64,000 bases of DNA, from positions 5,163,675 to 5,227,674 of the forward strand of contig NC_087078.1 in NCBI RefSeq assembly GCF_026151205.1. The letters run 5' to 3'. The notes below the pieces were generated by a model that was not told the DNA's origin, did no database searches, and worked only from the letters and a program-made list of their open reading frames with translations. Positions 43,555-55,600 of this stretch are shown in pieces. Each line of letters opens with the position of its first letter. Position 1 is the stretch's first letter. A program made the translations under genes and the position numbers. Source of the stretch: Bolinopsis microptera (taxonomy: Eukaryota > Ctenophora > Tentaculata > Lobata > Bolinopsidae).

Positions 43555-44335
43555 ATGTACCCTACGGATGCAGTCAAAGACCTGGGGGTTTTGATCTCGG
43601 CGGACTTGTCTTGGAGCTCCCATGTTACTATGATAGCAGATCGTGCCCGTAAAGTTGCCTCTTGGGTTCTGAGCGCTTTTAGATCGAGAAACAAGATCAC
43701 TATGCTGACCCTCTACAAGTCATTAGTCAGAAGCCATCTCGAGTACTGTTGTCCCCTCTGGAATTCAACTAAGCAAGCTGATATCGCTGAGCTAGAGGGA
43801 GTACAACGTACATTTACGTCCAAAATACATGGTGTGCAACATCTGAACTATTGGCAGAGACTGAAGGCCTTAAAATTGATGTCACTTCAACGGAGGAGAG
43901 AACGTTACACTATCATTCATATGTGGAAGATCCTACACAAGAAGTGTCCTAATGATGTCAACGTTCAGTTTACAGATACACTCCGTTATGGCCAGAAAGC
44001 AGTAGTCCCTAGCTTGTCAACGTCCAGTAGCCAAAGGAATCAATCGATCTTTGACAGCTCATTTGTAGTGATGGGGCCTCGATTGTGGAACACCATTCCC
44101 GCAAACCTGCACCTTATCGAGGACCCCCTACGTTTCAAGTCATTGTTGACGGAGTTTGTTACATCTATTCCGGACGAACCTCCTGTTACTGGATATTGTT
44201 GCCAGAACGGGAATTCGTTATTGAACTGGAGCGCAGAAAAGACAGCAACTTCGCTGCACGGGTGGTCAGCCGTTCTGATGACCCGATAGAGGATCTATGA
44301 AGCAACCCCAAGTAACCCAAGTAGTAAGTTTGATC
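43555..44335 (+). mobile_element. 5'-truncated CR1-like fragment (RT C-terminus and 3' tail)
   Basis: The frame 43555-44289 (244 codons) begins at YPTDAVKDLGV in the RT thumb and runs through [28 protein letters not shown] and IEDPLRF to the stop, without breaks. It is about as long as the matching part of the element at 31-34 kb and clearly the same family. The 3' end is CCCCAAGTAACCCAAGTAG-type words. Truncation at the 5' end is usual for target-primed insertion. Confidence 0.85.
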
Positions 44336-44609
44336 TCATGAAAACTGTAGTGGACACCTAATTATAGAGTAAATTAACACGTGGCTACAAGACATCACTT
44401 ATCACAGTTCAACGACATTTTAATTCAAATACAAGTCGATGAATAGTATAAAAGAAATATTAGATTATATATACTAGGCCTATCCACATATTAATCAGTC
44501 CATGATCATGACACCAAGAAACGAACCAATAACGTCTTTTCTCCACTCAAATATAGGTATTTCCTGTCTGTCCATCTTATCACAACAGTAAGAAATGAGA
44601 AGAGTAAAT

Positions 44610-44950
44610 TTAACCGGACATTATGAAATGTGACACGAATTCTACCGTCGTATCTAGGTTACAACACTTTTCAGTGAAATTGCCAGGAACGAATTCATCA
44701 TCGTAAATCACTCCACCAATCATGGTCCAGGAATTAAATCCACTCACAATACTGGTTACCGCTTGAATCCTAAACAAATTACCACCCCATGTTTTGTTGC
44801 CAGGACAACGTTGATAAAGCTATCAAACTTACTAATCGCAACACTGCCTGCCGCCGTGTTGTACATATCATTCTTCAGATTTTTACATTCGCTACCTTCT
44901 CTACACGCCCCTAGATAGAAGAAAAGCAAGCAAGCTCCGTAAATGAAGCC
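44610..44950 (-). CDS. Candidate exons of an unidentified small protein
   Basis: A well-framed exon lies at 44910-44833: a long pyrimidine tract and CTAG acceptor, the frame ACREGSECKNLKND..., and a GTAAGT donor. A second open frame closer to 44610 (SWTMIGGVIYDDEFVPGN, FTEKCC, stop TAA at 44612-44610) carries an N-glycosylation site. The simplest splice between them does not keep phase, so this may be two unrelated fragments or a broken gene. Reading across without splicing gives a hydrophobic start (FIYGACLLFFYLG). No family recognised. Confidence 0.25.
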
Positions 44951-45295
44951 GCCAGTCAAAAACCTAGGCTTTTAACAGCTAGGACAATAGAGAAATGATA
45001 GGAGTCAGATAATGATCAATTATATGAGTTGTTTATATTGGGGAGCTCAAATAGAGGACCTTCCTTTATTCACCGTACCTCGATTATACCATAAACGATA
45101 ATACCTCATACCCGTGCTGAATGACCACTCACTCGTTCAATATCTAGGTTATTGACAGCACATGATATTTCTTCTCCTACTTTCTAGAAGTTCTAGAATT
45201 ACAGGGACCCATCATTAAGCCATTTAACGCTGATTAAATGTGGTGTATATGGAGATTATTGAATTGTAGGACTAGGTCTAGAGGTTACGATATTT

Positions 45296-45511
45296 CATTG
45301 GCCCTCAGACTGGTGTACTGCGCACCCCTTAACTAAACCAATTAAAACACGGTGTACATGACACGTGACACAAAGCAACCAATCAGAAAGCAGCAAGTGA
45401 CCCAAACCAACCAATCAGACAAAGGGTTCCAGTAGTGCGGCGGAAACGCATGCTGTAGCTTCCGGGACTCGGTTTGTAACCAGGGAAACAAAGACTCGTT
45501 GTCATGGTAAC
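45296..45511 (+). promoter_or_regulatory. Promoter-like block: CCAAT boxes, E-box and perfect X-box
   Basis: ATTGG at 45296, CACGTG at 45362-45367, CCAAT at 45379 and 45411, and the RFX motif GTTGTC-AT-GGTAAC at 45498-45511, which fits RYYNYY-WW-RRNRAC at every position. The X-box ends 107 bp before the ATG at 45619. The dense arrangement makes a real promoter likely; the controlled gene is not identified. Confidence 0.5.
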
Positions 45512-45618
45512 CTGCACCTTACTGGTCGATTAGGGGTCATATTTAGAGGCAATGTTGTTACACAGGACTTTTGTAAAGCTTGCTGTGTAGTGTTCGGAGG
45601 AGAATACTTTCATTGGAA

Positions 45619-45647
45619 ATGCAGAATGTGGATGAAGCATATTTACT
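45619..45647 (+). CDS. Candidate first exon below the X-box promoter
   Basis: ATG at 45619 opens MQNVDEAYLL and the exon closes at a consensus GTGAGT donor after 29 nt (phase 2). I could not find exon 2 on the plus strand before the minus-strand ANKRD26-like gene begins; it may lie in that gene's introns. Support comes only from start, donor and the promoter motifs. Confidence 0.25.
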
Positions 45648-46679
45648 GTGAGTAGCTATTGCAGTTCAGGGACTGGTTTAGTCCACCTCAAATAAGTTAT
45701 CTTTACGTGTTTTATTGGACGTTATATGCACAGTTGATAGGCGGACACTGGGAACAATACGTTGTTTAACGTCTGTTGTGGGTGAGTTGGTTAAAATATT
45801 ACGATTTCTGAAATACGAGAACAGCGAAATATTATGGTGTGCCAAGTTAGAAGTTAGTCAGATAATTTGAAATTTAGAAGACATTGCCAAGAGTGGGAAA
45901 ATTGAATCACACGGAATTTGATCAATTAAAAATGCCAAAATGATATTTATAAAGTAACTGAGCTGTACAGAACATCGTTATCAAAATAGTTGAGCTATAC
46001 ATTACTCTCTTGAGTTAACTGAAATAAAGTCAGAATAATCTCACTTGATCACAAACACAGAATTGTTTAATCAACAAGTTTAGCATAATATGATTTATAC
46101 AAAAAAAAAATAAGGCTATGTTAAGAAAGTTAACGTTGTTTTCACCTACATAATAACGAAAATAATGTGAATAGTTTAAGTCTTGAAAGGACGCTTTGCT
46201 TCCAAATTCCTAATACCTATAAACAATATTTTACATGAGTGAAGTGACATAATGAAAAACTCGGGATGAACAAATTAACATTTTCCAAGAACTAAATTAA
46301 CAAAAACAGCTACTAACAAACTAAATCTCCCAACAAGACAAAAATTCAGCTTTAACACAAGTCACAACCCTACATCTGAGCATGTCCCAAACCTAAACCT
46401 TTCCTTCCCAAAATACACATACCGCACAATCTGCTTGAATATAAAACAACCATGTGTACACTGTACATTATAACATTAATTGTTATCTTAATGTCAACGT
46501 GGAATGTAAAGTAAAAACTTATCAATAATAACGTAACGTAAACCAAATTAAAATATTCCTGGCACTTCAAGAAAAGAAACGTCCGTGGGTGTCCTGTGCT
46601 TTGTGTGCCATCCTCCGACACTAATAAAGAAATGATATTATCACGTGATTATGACGTGATTATGACGTCAGCCTCTTCG
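45648..46679. other. Spacer and 3' flank of the ANKRD26-like gene
   Basis: AT-rich, no supported exon. A TCACGTGA E-box with two TGACGT-type words lies at 46638-46670, immediately after the ANKRD26-like stop codon in gene direction. Confidence 0.3.
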
Positions 46680-49600
46680 TCACAGATAGTAATTGCTCCT
46701 CATAATACTCATATAACGAGGGGACGGCGAGGTCCGCCCTGACTGCTGAAGTTCTGTGCGCGGGGAGAGATTCTGATCGCTTGAAGCAGAATGCTCGCTT
46801 CGTGACGACAACTGTGCCCAAAGTTCCGTACTGCCATCGTTGTTTATTTTCTCGTCGAGATACTTGTTTATTGATTGATTGAGACGAGCTTTCATCCGCG
46901 CCAGTGTTTCGCTGGGATCTGAATAAGGTTTACGTGCAGAAGTATTGATGTTCTTGTTGGTGTCTGCGTCAAGTGCTGATTTGTAGTCGTCGTAGTTACG
47001 AGTTTTAGTTTGAAGCTCACGTTGTTGGTCTTCCAGACTTTGTTCCAACTGAGAAATGTGAGTGTTTAAAATCATTTGGCAGAAAGTTGAACAGAGTGGG
47101 ACGTTTCATGATGTAATAAAGAGTTACATAATATGTAAATTTGTCATTATATCAAGGTGAATAACTGCCGGTGAAAGAATTCAAATTACGTAACACTTTA
47201 TTAAATGGCGGTTTCAATAGATTTAAATTTTGAAATTTGACCCCGAACCAGAAATATTCAAACATTTTAACAGCATTAAAAGAAACTTAGATTATTTAAC
47301 AAGAATGCGTGCTAATGCATGAATACAATGTGTGAGACTAAAAATTATTAAATAACTGCGAGAGTTAGATCTGTGATATCGGGGGTGGGGCAAGGCGGAT
47401 TCTTCCAACATAAATTAGTAGAGAAAGATGATTAAAAGTAACCAACAAAGATACACGATAAACTATAATTGTAATTTCATGACAACTGCTCCTGGGGCCA
47501 TTGTTCAAAGCTGTGATATGATAGTAATAATAGTATAAAATACTCTAAAACATAAACTGTTCACAGTTTATGTTTTAGTAGTATATCAAATCAAAAGTAA
47601 TTCAAATCAAAATAATTCCTTCACTAACATGTTTCCGACGCTCCTGTTCCCGCTCCAACAGAGACTTTATCATTCTGTTCTCCGACAGCAGAGTACTCGC
47701 ATTAACCTGGTCTTTTGTCAGAGCAGACTTTGTATCGTTCAGCTCCTTCTTGAGCTCGGCAGCGGTGCGCTCGAACCCTCGTTTCATCTTATCCTCGTTC
47801 TCGGATCTCATGGTGTCGATTGTAGAACGCGCTTTACTTTGCTCCTCTAGTTGCCTGGTGGGAAAGTTATCGTTAACTACTTTCAAATGAAATGAGGTAT
47901 TTATATCTTTAAATAAATAATTTATTTTTCAGTAATATTTGGAATTTGGATGGTTGGTAGCTTGAAGCTTTCATTAAAGTTTGAGAAGCACAAATTCAGA
48001 AACTTTGGCAATATAAAACTACTTATTATACACAAAATGAAGCTTTGAAATATTGTTGACTCACGCATTGATTTCCTCTAGTTTTCTGTTAAGTTCAATT
48101 CTCGCTCGACCCTCCGCCTGTTTCTTCACACTTTCCAGCTCCTCCCTATATCAGAAGATACATATCAGATAGAGATTAATATCAGCTTGATATCAACTAG
48201 ATATCATCAACAAAAGGTATTTGTTTGTCACATATTTTGATTAGATATAAATATATGTAAAATATTCAGCAGTGACACTACTAAAACAGTTTCCCACATT
48301 CAATAACTGATTGCCGACTGTATTAATATAATATTACATTATTACATTATAATGAGAAGCTAGAAAAACAATTCTGATTGGGTAACAATACACTCAATGA
48401 TATGCAAATTTTCCTTGCTTGGCCCTCAACGAGTATCTGATTAGATTTATAGCACTAGTTTCAGAGGACGGCTATTCATTAAACAAAAGGGTTTGTTATG
48501 CAGTACAGTGTATTGTAAGCAATGCACACATCGCATTTGTTTATTGTCGTGTTATCGACTGGTCAGCTTGATATTGACATATTCTGACGATCAGAAGGGA
48601 GGGCCGGGGCAGGACAAATTCAGAAGCTGCACATATTACAGCTACGTTAATCACTGTTATAATTTGCGATTGACAAACAAATCAGTTATTCGACAAACGT
48701 AGAGACGTGTGAACATACAGATATACAAAAACCGAACAGACAAACGAACCTCGTGACGAGATCTGATCCGATTTTGTTGTGGATGTTGTTGAGGTCCAAC
48801 TGTAACTGTTGGCATCTCAGTTCTGCACTCTGTCGCGCTTTACTGTTTGAGCTACTCTCAGCCTGCAGCTGTTGGATCTTCCCTTGCAAAGCTGAAAAGG
48901 GGAGTTATTTATATCAAACAAGGACTGAAAAGTGGAGATTCTAATAATTTAAGTTAGAATTATGTTTTAGAGTAGAATTGGAATATCCAAAGCTCTCAAA
49001 CATTTCACAAGTAGTTGGCTCTCATCGTTATCTAAATGAATAAAAGAACTTTACAAGTTTAAATAATTCTCTTCAGCTAATATGGTTCTATTGTTAAAGA
49101 GATGGTTATCACTGCGAGCCTGCGATATGGTTGGACACACTTCATATTACCAAAGTTATTGAATCCAAACTCTGGAATTTAGAGGTCACCGTAATGTTGT
49201 TATTTGGAACTCAGCCCCGTTACCATGGCAACACTGTAATATAATTACGATAAAAAGCTGCTTCAATTCGCTGCTTGTTTATAGAGAGACCTTCATGGTA
49301 AATTAACAATTCTTCCGTTTCAGAGAGAGGAGTGGTATTCTAACAAATAACTTGATCTGATACTATAAATTAGCGGTAAAGGTCATTTGTTTGATAATGC
49401 TGTGGTATGAAAAAAGTTGTCTCGAACATTCTATCTGGTGGTAATATGCTGAGTGAGTCCCTGCCGAACCTAAAGTAACCTAAAGTAAGTAAGAGTCTCA
49501 TCACAGTGATCTCTTTAATAGACAGCATTTCTCAAAACTTAATTAATTAACCAACCACCGCTTTGGTAAAGTTATGAAGTTTAATCAAGACATTAATATA

Positions 49601-52600
49601 TATCATGAGCTAAGTAAGCCAGTGCTAAGTTGACCTGAATAACTCTACATTCCACATTGCAAACGTAACACTGTCTGTACTATGTCCCATAACAGATCGC
49701 AGAGTTCTAACAAAAACTTGACATATGTTTCACAAGTAGCTCTCTACAATTCGGTTAATCTATAACAGTAAGCACGCTTTAAGGATTTGAGCATGATCAT
49801 ATCACGGAATTGAGGGTTGTAGAATCTAGCGTGCTCTTTAATTGCGCGCAGTAATGTTATGTGTGTGCTGTGTGTGACGGATGTTATATAAAGTATAACA
49901 TTCAATTGGAGGTGGTTACGTAGAGACAGGTAGAATGTGTGGAAATGGTGTGGGGATTACCGTCATCTAATTATGCTGTACTTTATTAATTAATTACATG
50001 TAAATTAATAAATAATCATGCTTTCCAAAGGTACTTATCTTAATTAGTATTTATCTTCGAGTAAACAGCCTCAGATTGTAGAAAGTGAAACAATTAAGCA
50101 AAATCGAATGCATAAAATCCATGGGAGGATTTCGTGATGTGTAACTCACTAATAACAAAGATAAAGTAAAAACTAAAAGACTAACTTTGCATTTCATTCT
50201 TTATGAGAAGGTAGTTTCCCTCCGCCGCGCCTCTCCGTTCACTCTCCATCCTGACACTATTCTGAGCGTCATCCAGAGTTTTCTCTAGTTCCCCTACTCG
50301 CCTTTTCTGAGCCATCTTGTCTCGCTGTACCTGTTATACAAGAGTTATTGTCAGAGTTCAGCATTTATATATTGCTTTTAAAATAGAACGTGACAGTAGT
50401 AAGTACATATTATATTTGATTTGTTGAATTTGTCAGTTGAGAGCTGATTGGCTGAAAGCTATGAGAGGTATAATCAAGATTCAAGAGTTTTATTTTGCTC
50501 ATAACAGGACAAGTTGGGCCAATTCAATTATTGCATTTCTAAATCTGGACTTTCCGCCAAGAAACGTCCATTTGTCAATCTTCCTTTATTTCTAGAGAAT
50601 TCGAGATCAACATGGCGTTACAATTTAAAGAAGTAGTATTAAAAATCAGCCCCCTTAGAGCAATATAACACGTAATGAACTCCCGTATCGCCTGCTAAGT
50701 ATCCAGGGTACACGTAATCCACACAAGGAACCTTCTAGAACAAGAACCATAAAGTCGCTTTAATAAAAAGTTGAAAAAGTGGTATACAATATGCATGAAT
50801 ACCAAATTTGGCCAACTTTTTATAAATACGACTTATTGTGACACTGACCTTTCCTTTCAGTGCATTGTATTTCTGTTCCTTTATCTTTCCCTCTTCAGCT
50901 TCCTTTTGTGTAATTAACAATTGATCCTTTAGTTCAGCTGAAACACAAAATATATGTTAAATTATAATTATATTATGTTATTGTTAATTGTGTTATAAAA
51001 ACTAAACATTTTAATGAAGACAGCTGCTCATGTTGAATGTTTTAAACATATTTAGAGTTAATGTAAATTTAGTTAAACGGTGCAGTACAAAAAACAAGGT
51101 AACACAATATGTAATGAGCTACAATTAATGAAAGAAACATCTACAAGTTCGTGATTTTTTCACGTGAGCGCTAAGCCTTCCAGGCAGCGCTCACGTAATG
51201 TCCGACTAAATAAAGTCCGATAAGGTATAATATGGATATGTGGCATACCAATTCTGTCAGTTTTATTAGAAACGAATATAATTATAGACGCATAATTTTA
51301 TGAATTCTGGCTGATCATAAATTATAAAACACTGACAATCTGAACATTTTGACATTATATGCAGAGTATATAATGTATAATTATTACATTATAATTATTA
51401 CATTATAATTATTATACATTATATAATGTATAATCACAGTTACCGAAACTTCTTTAACAGATCAATCTAACTTACAATATGGTTGGCCAATTACTCGACT
51501 AATCTGAGTTTTTTTGTTATAGAGACAAACTTTTATGAACTCTGGATCATCACAGAACTGACATTCTTATATCATAATATTATACAGGTACCAAAACATC
51601 TTAAACAATAAACAGCTGCCACCAAAACAATATCAACAGCTATTTGACCATAACATCAAACAGCTAAAACTATGCAAGAATGCGCAAGTTAAAAGGTCAA
51701 ACCTTATTCAGAGCAGAAATAAAGATGTGTCTTCAGAAAACATGCAGATTGTATATTTTATAGAGATTTCAGAATCATGCACAGTGCACAATCCGGCAAA
51801 TTCTACTTTTAAGTTTTAAAGATAATTTCTCTCTCGTTAACAGCCCCATTCCCCAAGTATACGTTACATTGTATAAATAACATGTTCATTTTTCAAGAAG
51901 CCGACTTACCACTGCACCGGTTAATATATAACGCTAATAACATCTAAAATACAGTACACTGAACAGGTGCTATATCAGGTGCTATATTAACCCGACTGTA
52001 ACAGCTCTCTGTGGTTGCATTGAAACAGAACATTGATTGACAATGATTAAATAATGCAGCTAAGATTAGAACAGAAAAACTCTTGACTATGTCAACATAT
52101 AAACTGTATGAACATGTTACATGAATTTAATAATATCATACATGTGATGCAGCATGTGTTATGCAGCCTTTCCAAACATCAAGCACGCATAACTAACATT
52201 ATTCAAGATATTTACATTCTAAGTACATTATACTACTACTGAATCCAGCTGACAAACCATAACGTTGAATTTATAATTTTATAATTATATATAAGCGCTA
52301 ACGTGCACTAATGTTCGGATTATATTGACACACGATACCTTTAGGGTTAGAACATATTGGAGCACTATCGGACCCTAAAAGTGATGTGTTGGTTTTATTT
52401 GTCTTATCTGATGAAGAAGCGTGGAGAATAATTGGAGAGTTGTTAAAGAGCTTCGAATATAAATTATCGAATGGGTAGTGTTCACTTTCAGTAAAAAATA
52501 GCATGCATTTTAATCAATTTACAAACAAGCTCGGATATTGGCATCTAGAATCAGTTTATAAAAAAATCAAGAATGGAAAAATGAAACACTAAACAAACGA

Positions 52601-55600
52601 ACCTATATCTTTGTGAAGATCGGTCATGTTGGCCTGCAGTGCGTCCACATTGGCCTCCGCCACCTTCCTTGACTGAGCTGCCTTCTTCACCTTCTTCTGT
52701 TCCACATGAAGCGAGTTGTTGAGGTCCTGGTTCTCATGCTCCAGGCTCGTGATTCTACCTCCGATGTGAGACCGGGTTTTAATCTCGTTTTCCAGCATCT
52801 GCCTCGTTTCATCCAGTTCTTTAGATGCTAATGTTCTGCCCATCTTTTCTTCTCTGTGACTATCCTTGAATTCCTCTACGGTGTTCCTCAGGGTGTCGTT
52901 CAAGGATTCCAGTGATGCGGCGTTTTTCTTAGCTTCAGTGAGCTCGTCCTTCAGTTGTGTGGTGTAATCTTGTTCTGATTTGTAGAGATCCTGGTAGTGA
53001 GCCTTGTTCTGTGCTTCACGATCATGGTTACCCTTCAATTCAATAAGATCGTTATTCAAGGTACTATTCGCCAGAGACTTACTGTCAAGCTTCCTCTCAA
53101 CATCCTTCCTAAGAGTAATCTCCGCATCAAGCTTATCTTTAGTGTTCGACAACTCGTTCTTCAAATGAAGTCTGTCTGTGTACAACTCCTGAAGTTTCTT
53201 CTCAATCTTCTTAATTTCTTCACACAGCTCGGTGTTCTTCGCCTCAAGACTAGACTTTTGTTGTTTGAACATGTCCTCTTTGACCCTGATGGAGGATGCC
53301 TGTTGTTTCACCTCCTGCTTAAGACGACTGATCTCTATTTCACCCATGTCCTTGGCTGCCTCAGCAGACACCAAGTTTTGCCTCAACTCTGACATGTGTT
53401 CTTGTAGTGCTTCGTTCTTCTTCTTCAGTTCTTCTCTGGTCTTGTCATTCTCCTTCATGAACTTCGATCTAGTTTCAGTTAGTTTCTCGTTTACCAGGTT
53501 CACTGAATCGTCCCTCATCTGAAGACTTTCCGTCATCTGATCCACCTGCATTTCCAAAGATTTTTTGTCTTCGCTGAGGTGCTCAAACTTGCACTTCAAC
53601 ATTTCCAGCTCGTGATTGTTCAGAGCGAACTTCTCTCGTTCCTTTTGGAGCTGCTCTTCCATGCTGGATACGTATTTTTCCTTAATTTGATCCCGCTCAG
53701 CATTTGTCAGAATGGCCCCGGTCTTGTCCAAGATAAGTTTATTTGTTTCGTTTAACTCAATTTGAACGTCTTTCACTTTATTACTGGAATGTAGCAGCTT
53801 TTCTTCCAATTCTCCAACTTCGATTTGTAGAATTTTTATCTTCTCGTCCTTTTCAGCTACATTTTCGATCAAGTGGTCCGTATCAGAACAAAGAGATTCC
53901 TCTTTCATCTTTCGTATCTGAGCTTCTTTCTCAAACTTCAGCGCCAGTTGTCGAACCTCTTCCTCGGCATTCCTCAACTTACGTGCCGTTTCTTCGCATT
54001 GCTGTGTTTTGAATTTGAGTTGGGCATCAACTTCGCCGATCTTGTGGTTCATCACGTTTATCTGCTCATTAGCTGAAGCAGTGCCGATCTCCTCTGCCAT
54101 CTTCAACTTCCCCTCCATTTCCACGAGCTTATTTTGCTTGATATCACGTTCTGTGACAGTTTTTTCGAAGTCGACTCTTAATTTTTGGATTTCGTCGGAA
54201 AACTGTTTATTGGATGTTTTGAGCTCGTTTTCTTTTAGATCAAAGCCGTGCTGAGACAAAGTAAGATTAGAAATCTCAGTTCTCAACTTTTCCTCAAGAT
54301 CTTTGATGGTTGAGTTTTTCTCATCCAGTTTTGATGATTGTATATCGGTTTTACCACTCAGTTCATTAACTGAACTCTCCAGTTTCTGAATGCATGTTTT
54401 CATCTCGGATTCACTCTCAACCCACTTCTTTGACTCCTCCTCATGCTTCGCCTTCAGATTAGACAGATCATTCAGGAGATTTTTATTTCGGTTTTCAGCG
54501 TTTCTGCACACCTCTTCAGCCTCAGTCAACTGCTGCATAAAATCTTGCTTCTGTCGAATGTTTTTTGAGGCTTCTGACGAAAGATCTCTGCTTCTGTTGA
54601 CCTGATCGTTAAACATTTCTTCCTGAATCAACCTAGTTTTCTGTTCCTCCTCGAGCATTATTTTCAGTTCGCTGATCTCAGACTCGTACTGCTTCTGAGA
54701 GTGTTCATACTTCTTGGTTTCTATTTCAAGTTGTTTCTTTGCTAACTCCGCCGCTTGATGATCGGAAACCAACAGTTTGTGTTTTGATTCGAGCTGCTGA
54801 AGGTTTTCTTTCGATGTTCTGTACTGTGATTCTATGCTAGCCCTCTCTTCCAATTCATGTTCGTATTTTAGTTTTAAGCTCCTCAAATCCAATTCCATGT
54901 CCATTCTCGATTTATCATCGTTTGTTTTCGTGCTATAAGTTGCATCGATTTTTCGCCTGAGCTCCTCAGTTTCAATTTCTAGCTGCTTCCGAAGCGTGTC
55001 ACTTTTGTTCTTTGATTCTGTAACTCGATGAAGCTTGTGTTTCGTCTCTTTCAGCTGCTCTTGGAGTTGTTCCACCTGAGGATTACTTTGAATTTCAAGA
55101 TTAGTTTGGATGTAAGATACAGCTTCACTTAGGGCACTAGCACATTCGCTCATGTTTGCTTCAGCCCTAGCAGCGGGGGCAATGTTAGGATTAACCTTAA
55201 GATCCATTTGGACTTCTTGCGTCACTTTTACGGACATATCAACAGGCATTTCTTCCTTATCAATCAGCGAATTAATCGACTCTTCACTCGCAGCACGCTG
55301 TATATCTGCCGATTTTACATTCCTTGAATCAGTAGCATATGACTCTGACAAAGAGCATGGACTTTGTGACCGTCTGCTCTTTCTTATCTCTTGAAGCTCT
55401 CGCTCAGCTTCCGACTTCCTCCTCTCAATATCTTCATATTTAGCTGAAAGAGCTGGGTCACCAGGAGAAGTCCGTGCCACAGATTTTTGTTCTGATGTAC
55501 TGGCAATTTCTTCATCCCCCTCCGCCTGATCATCTTTCTTTTCTTTTTTCGGCGTGCTAGTCCCGTCAGGTTCAGCGAAGCAAATAGGGGCACTTCCGAA

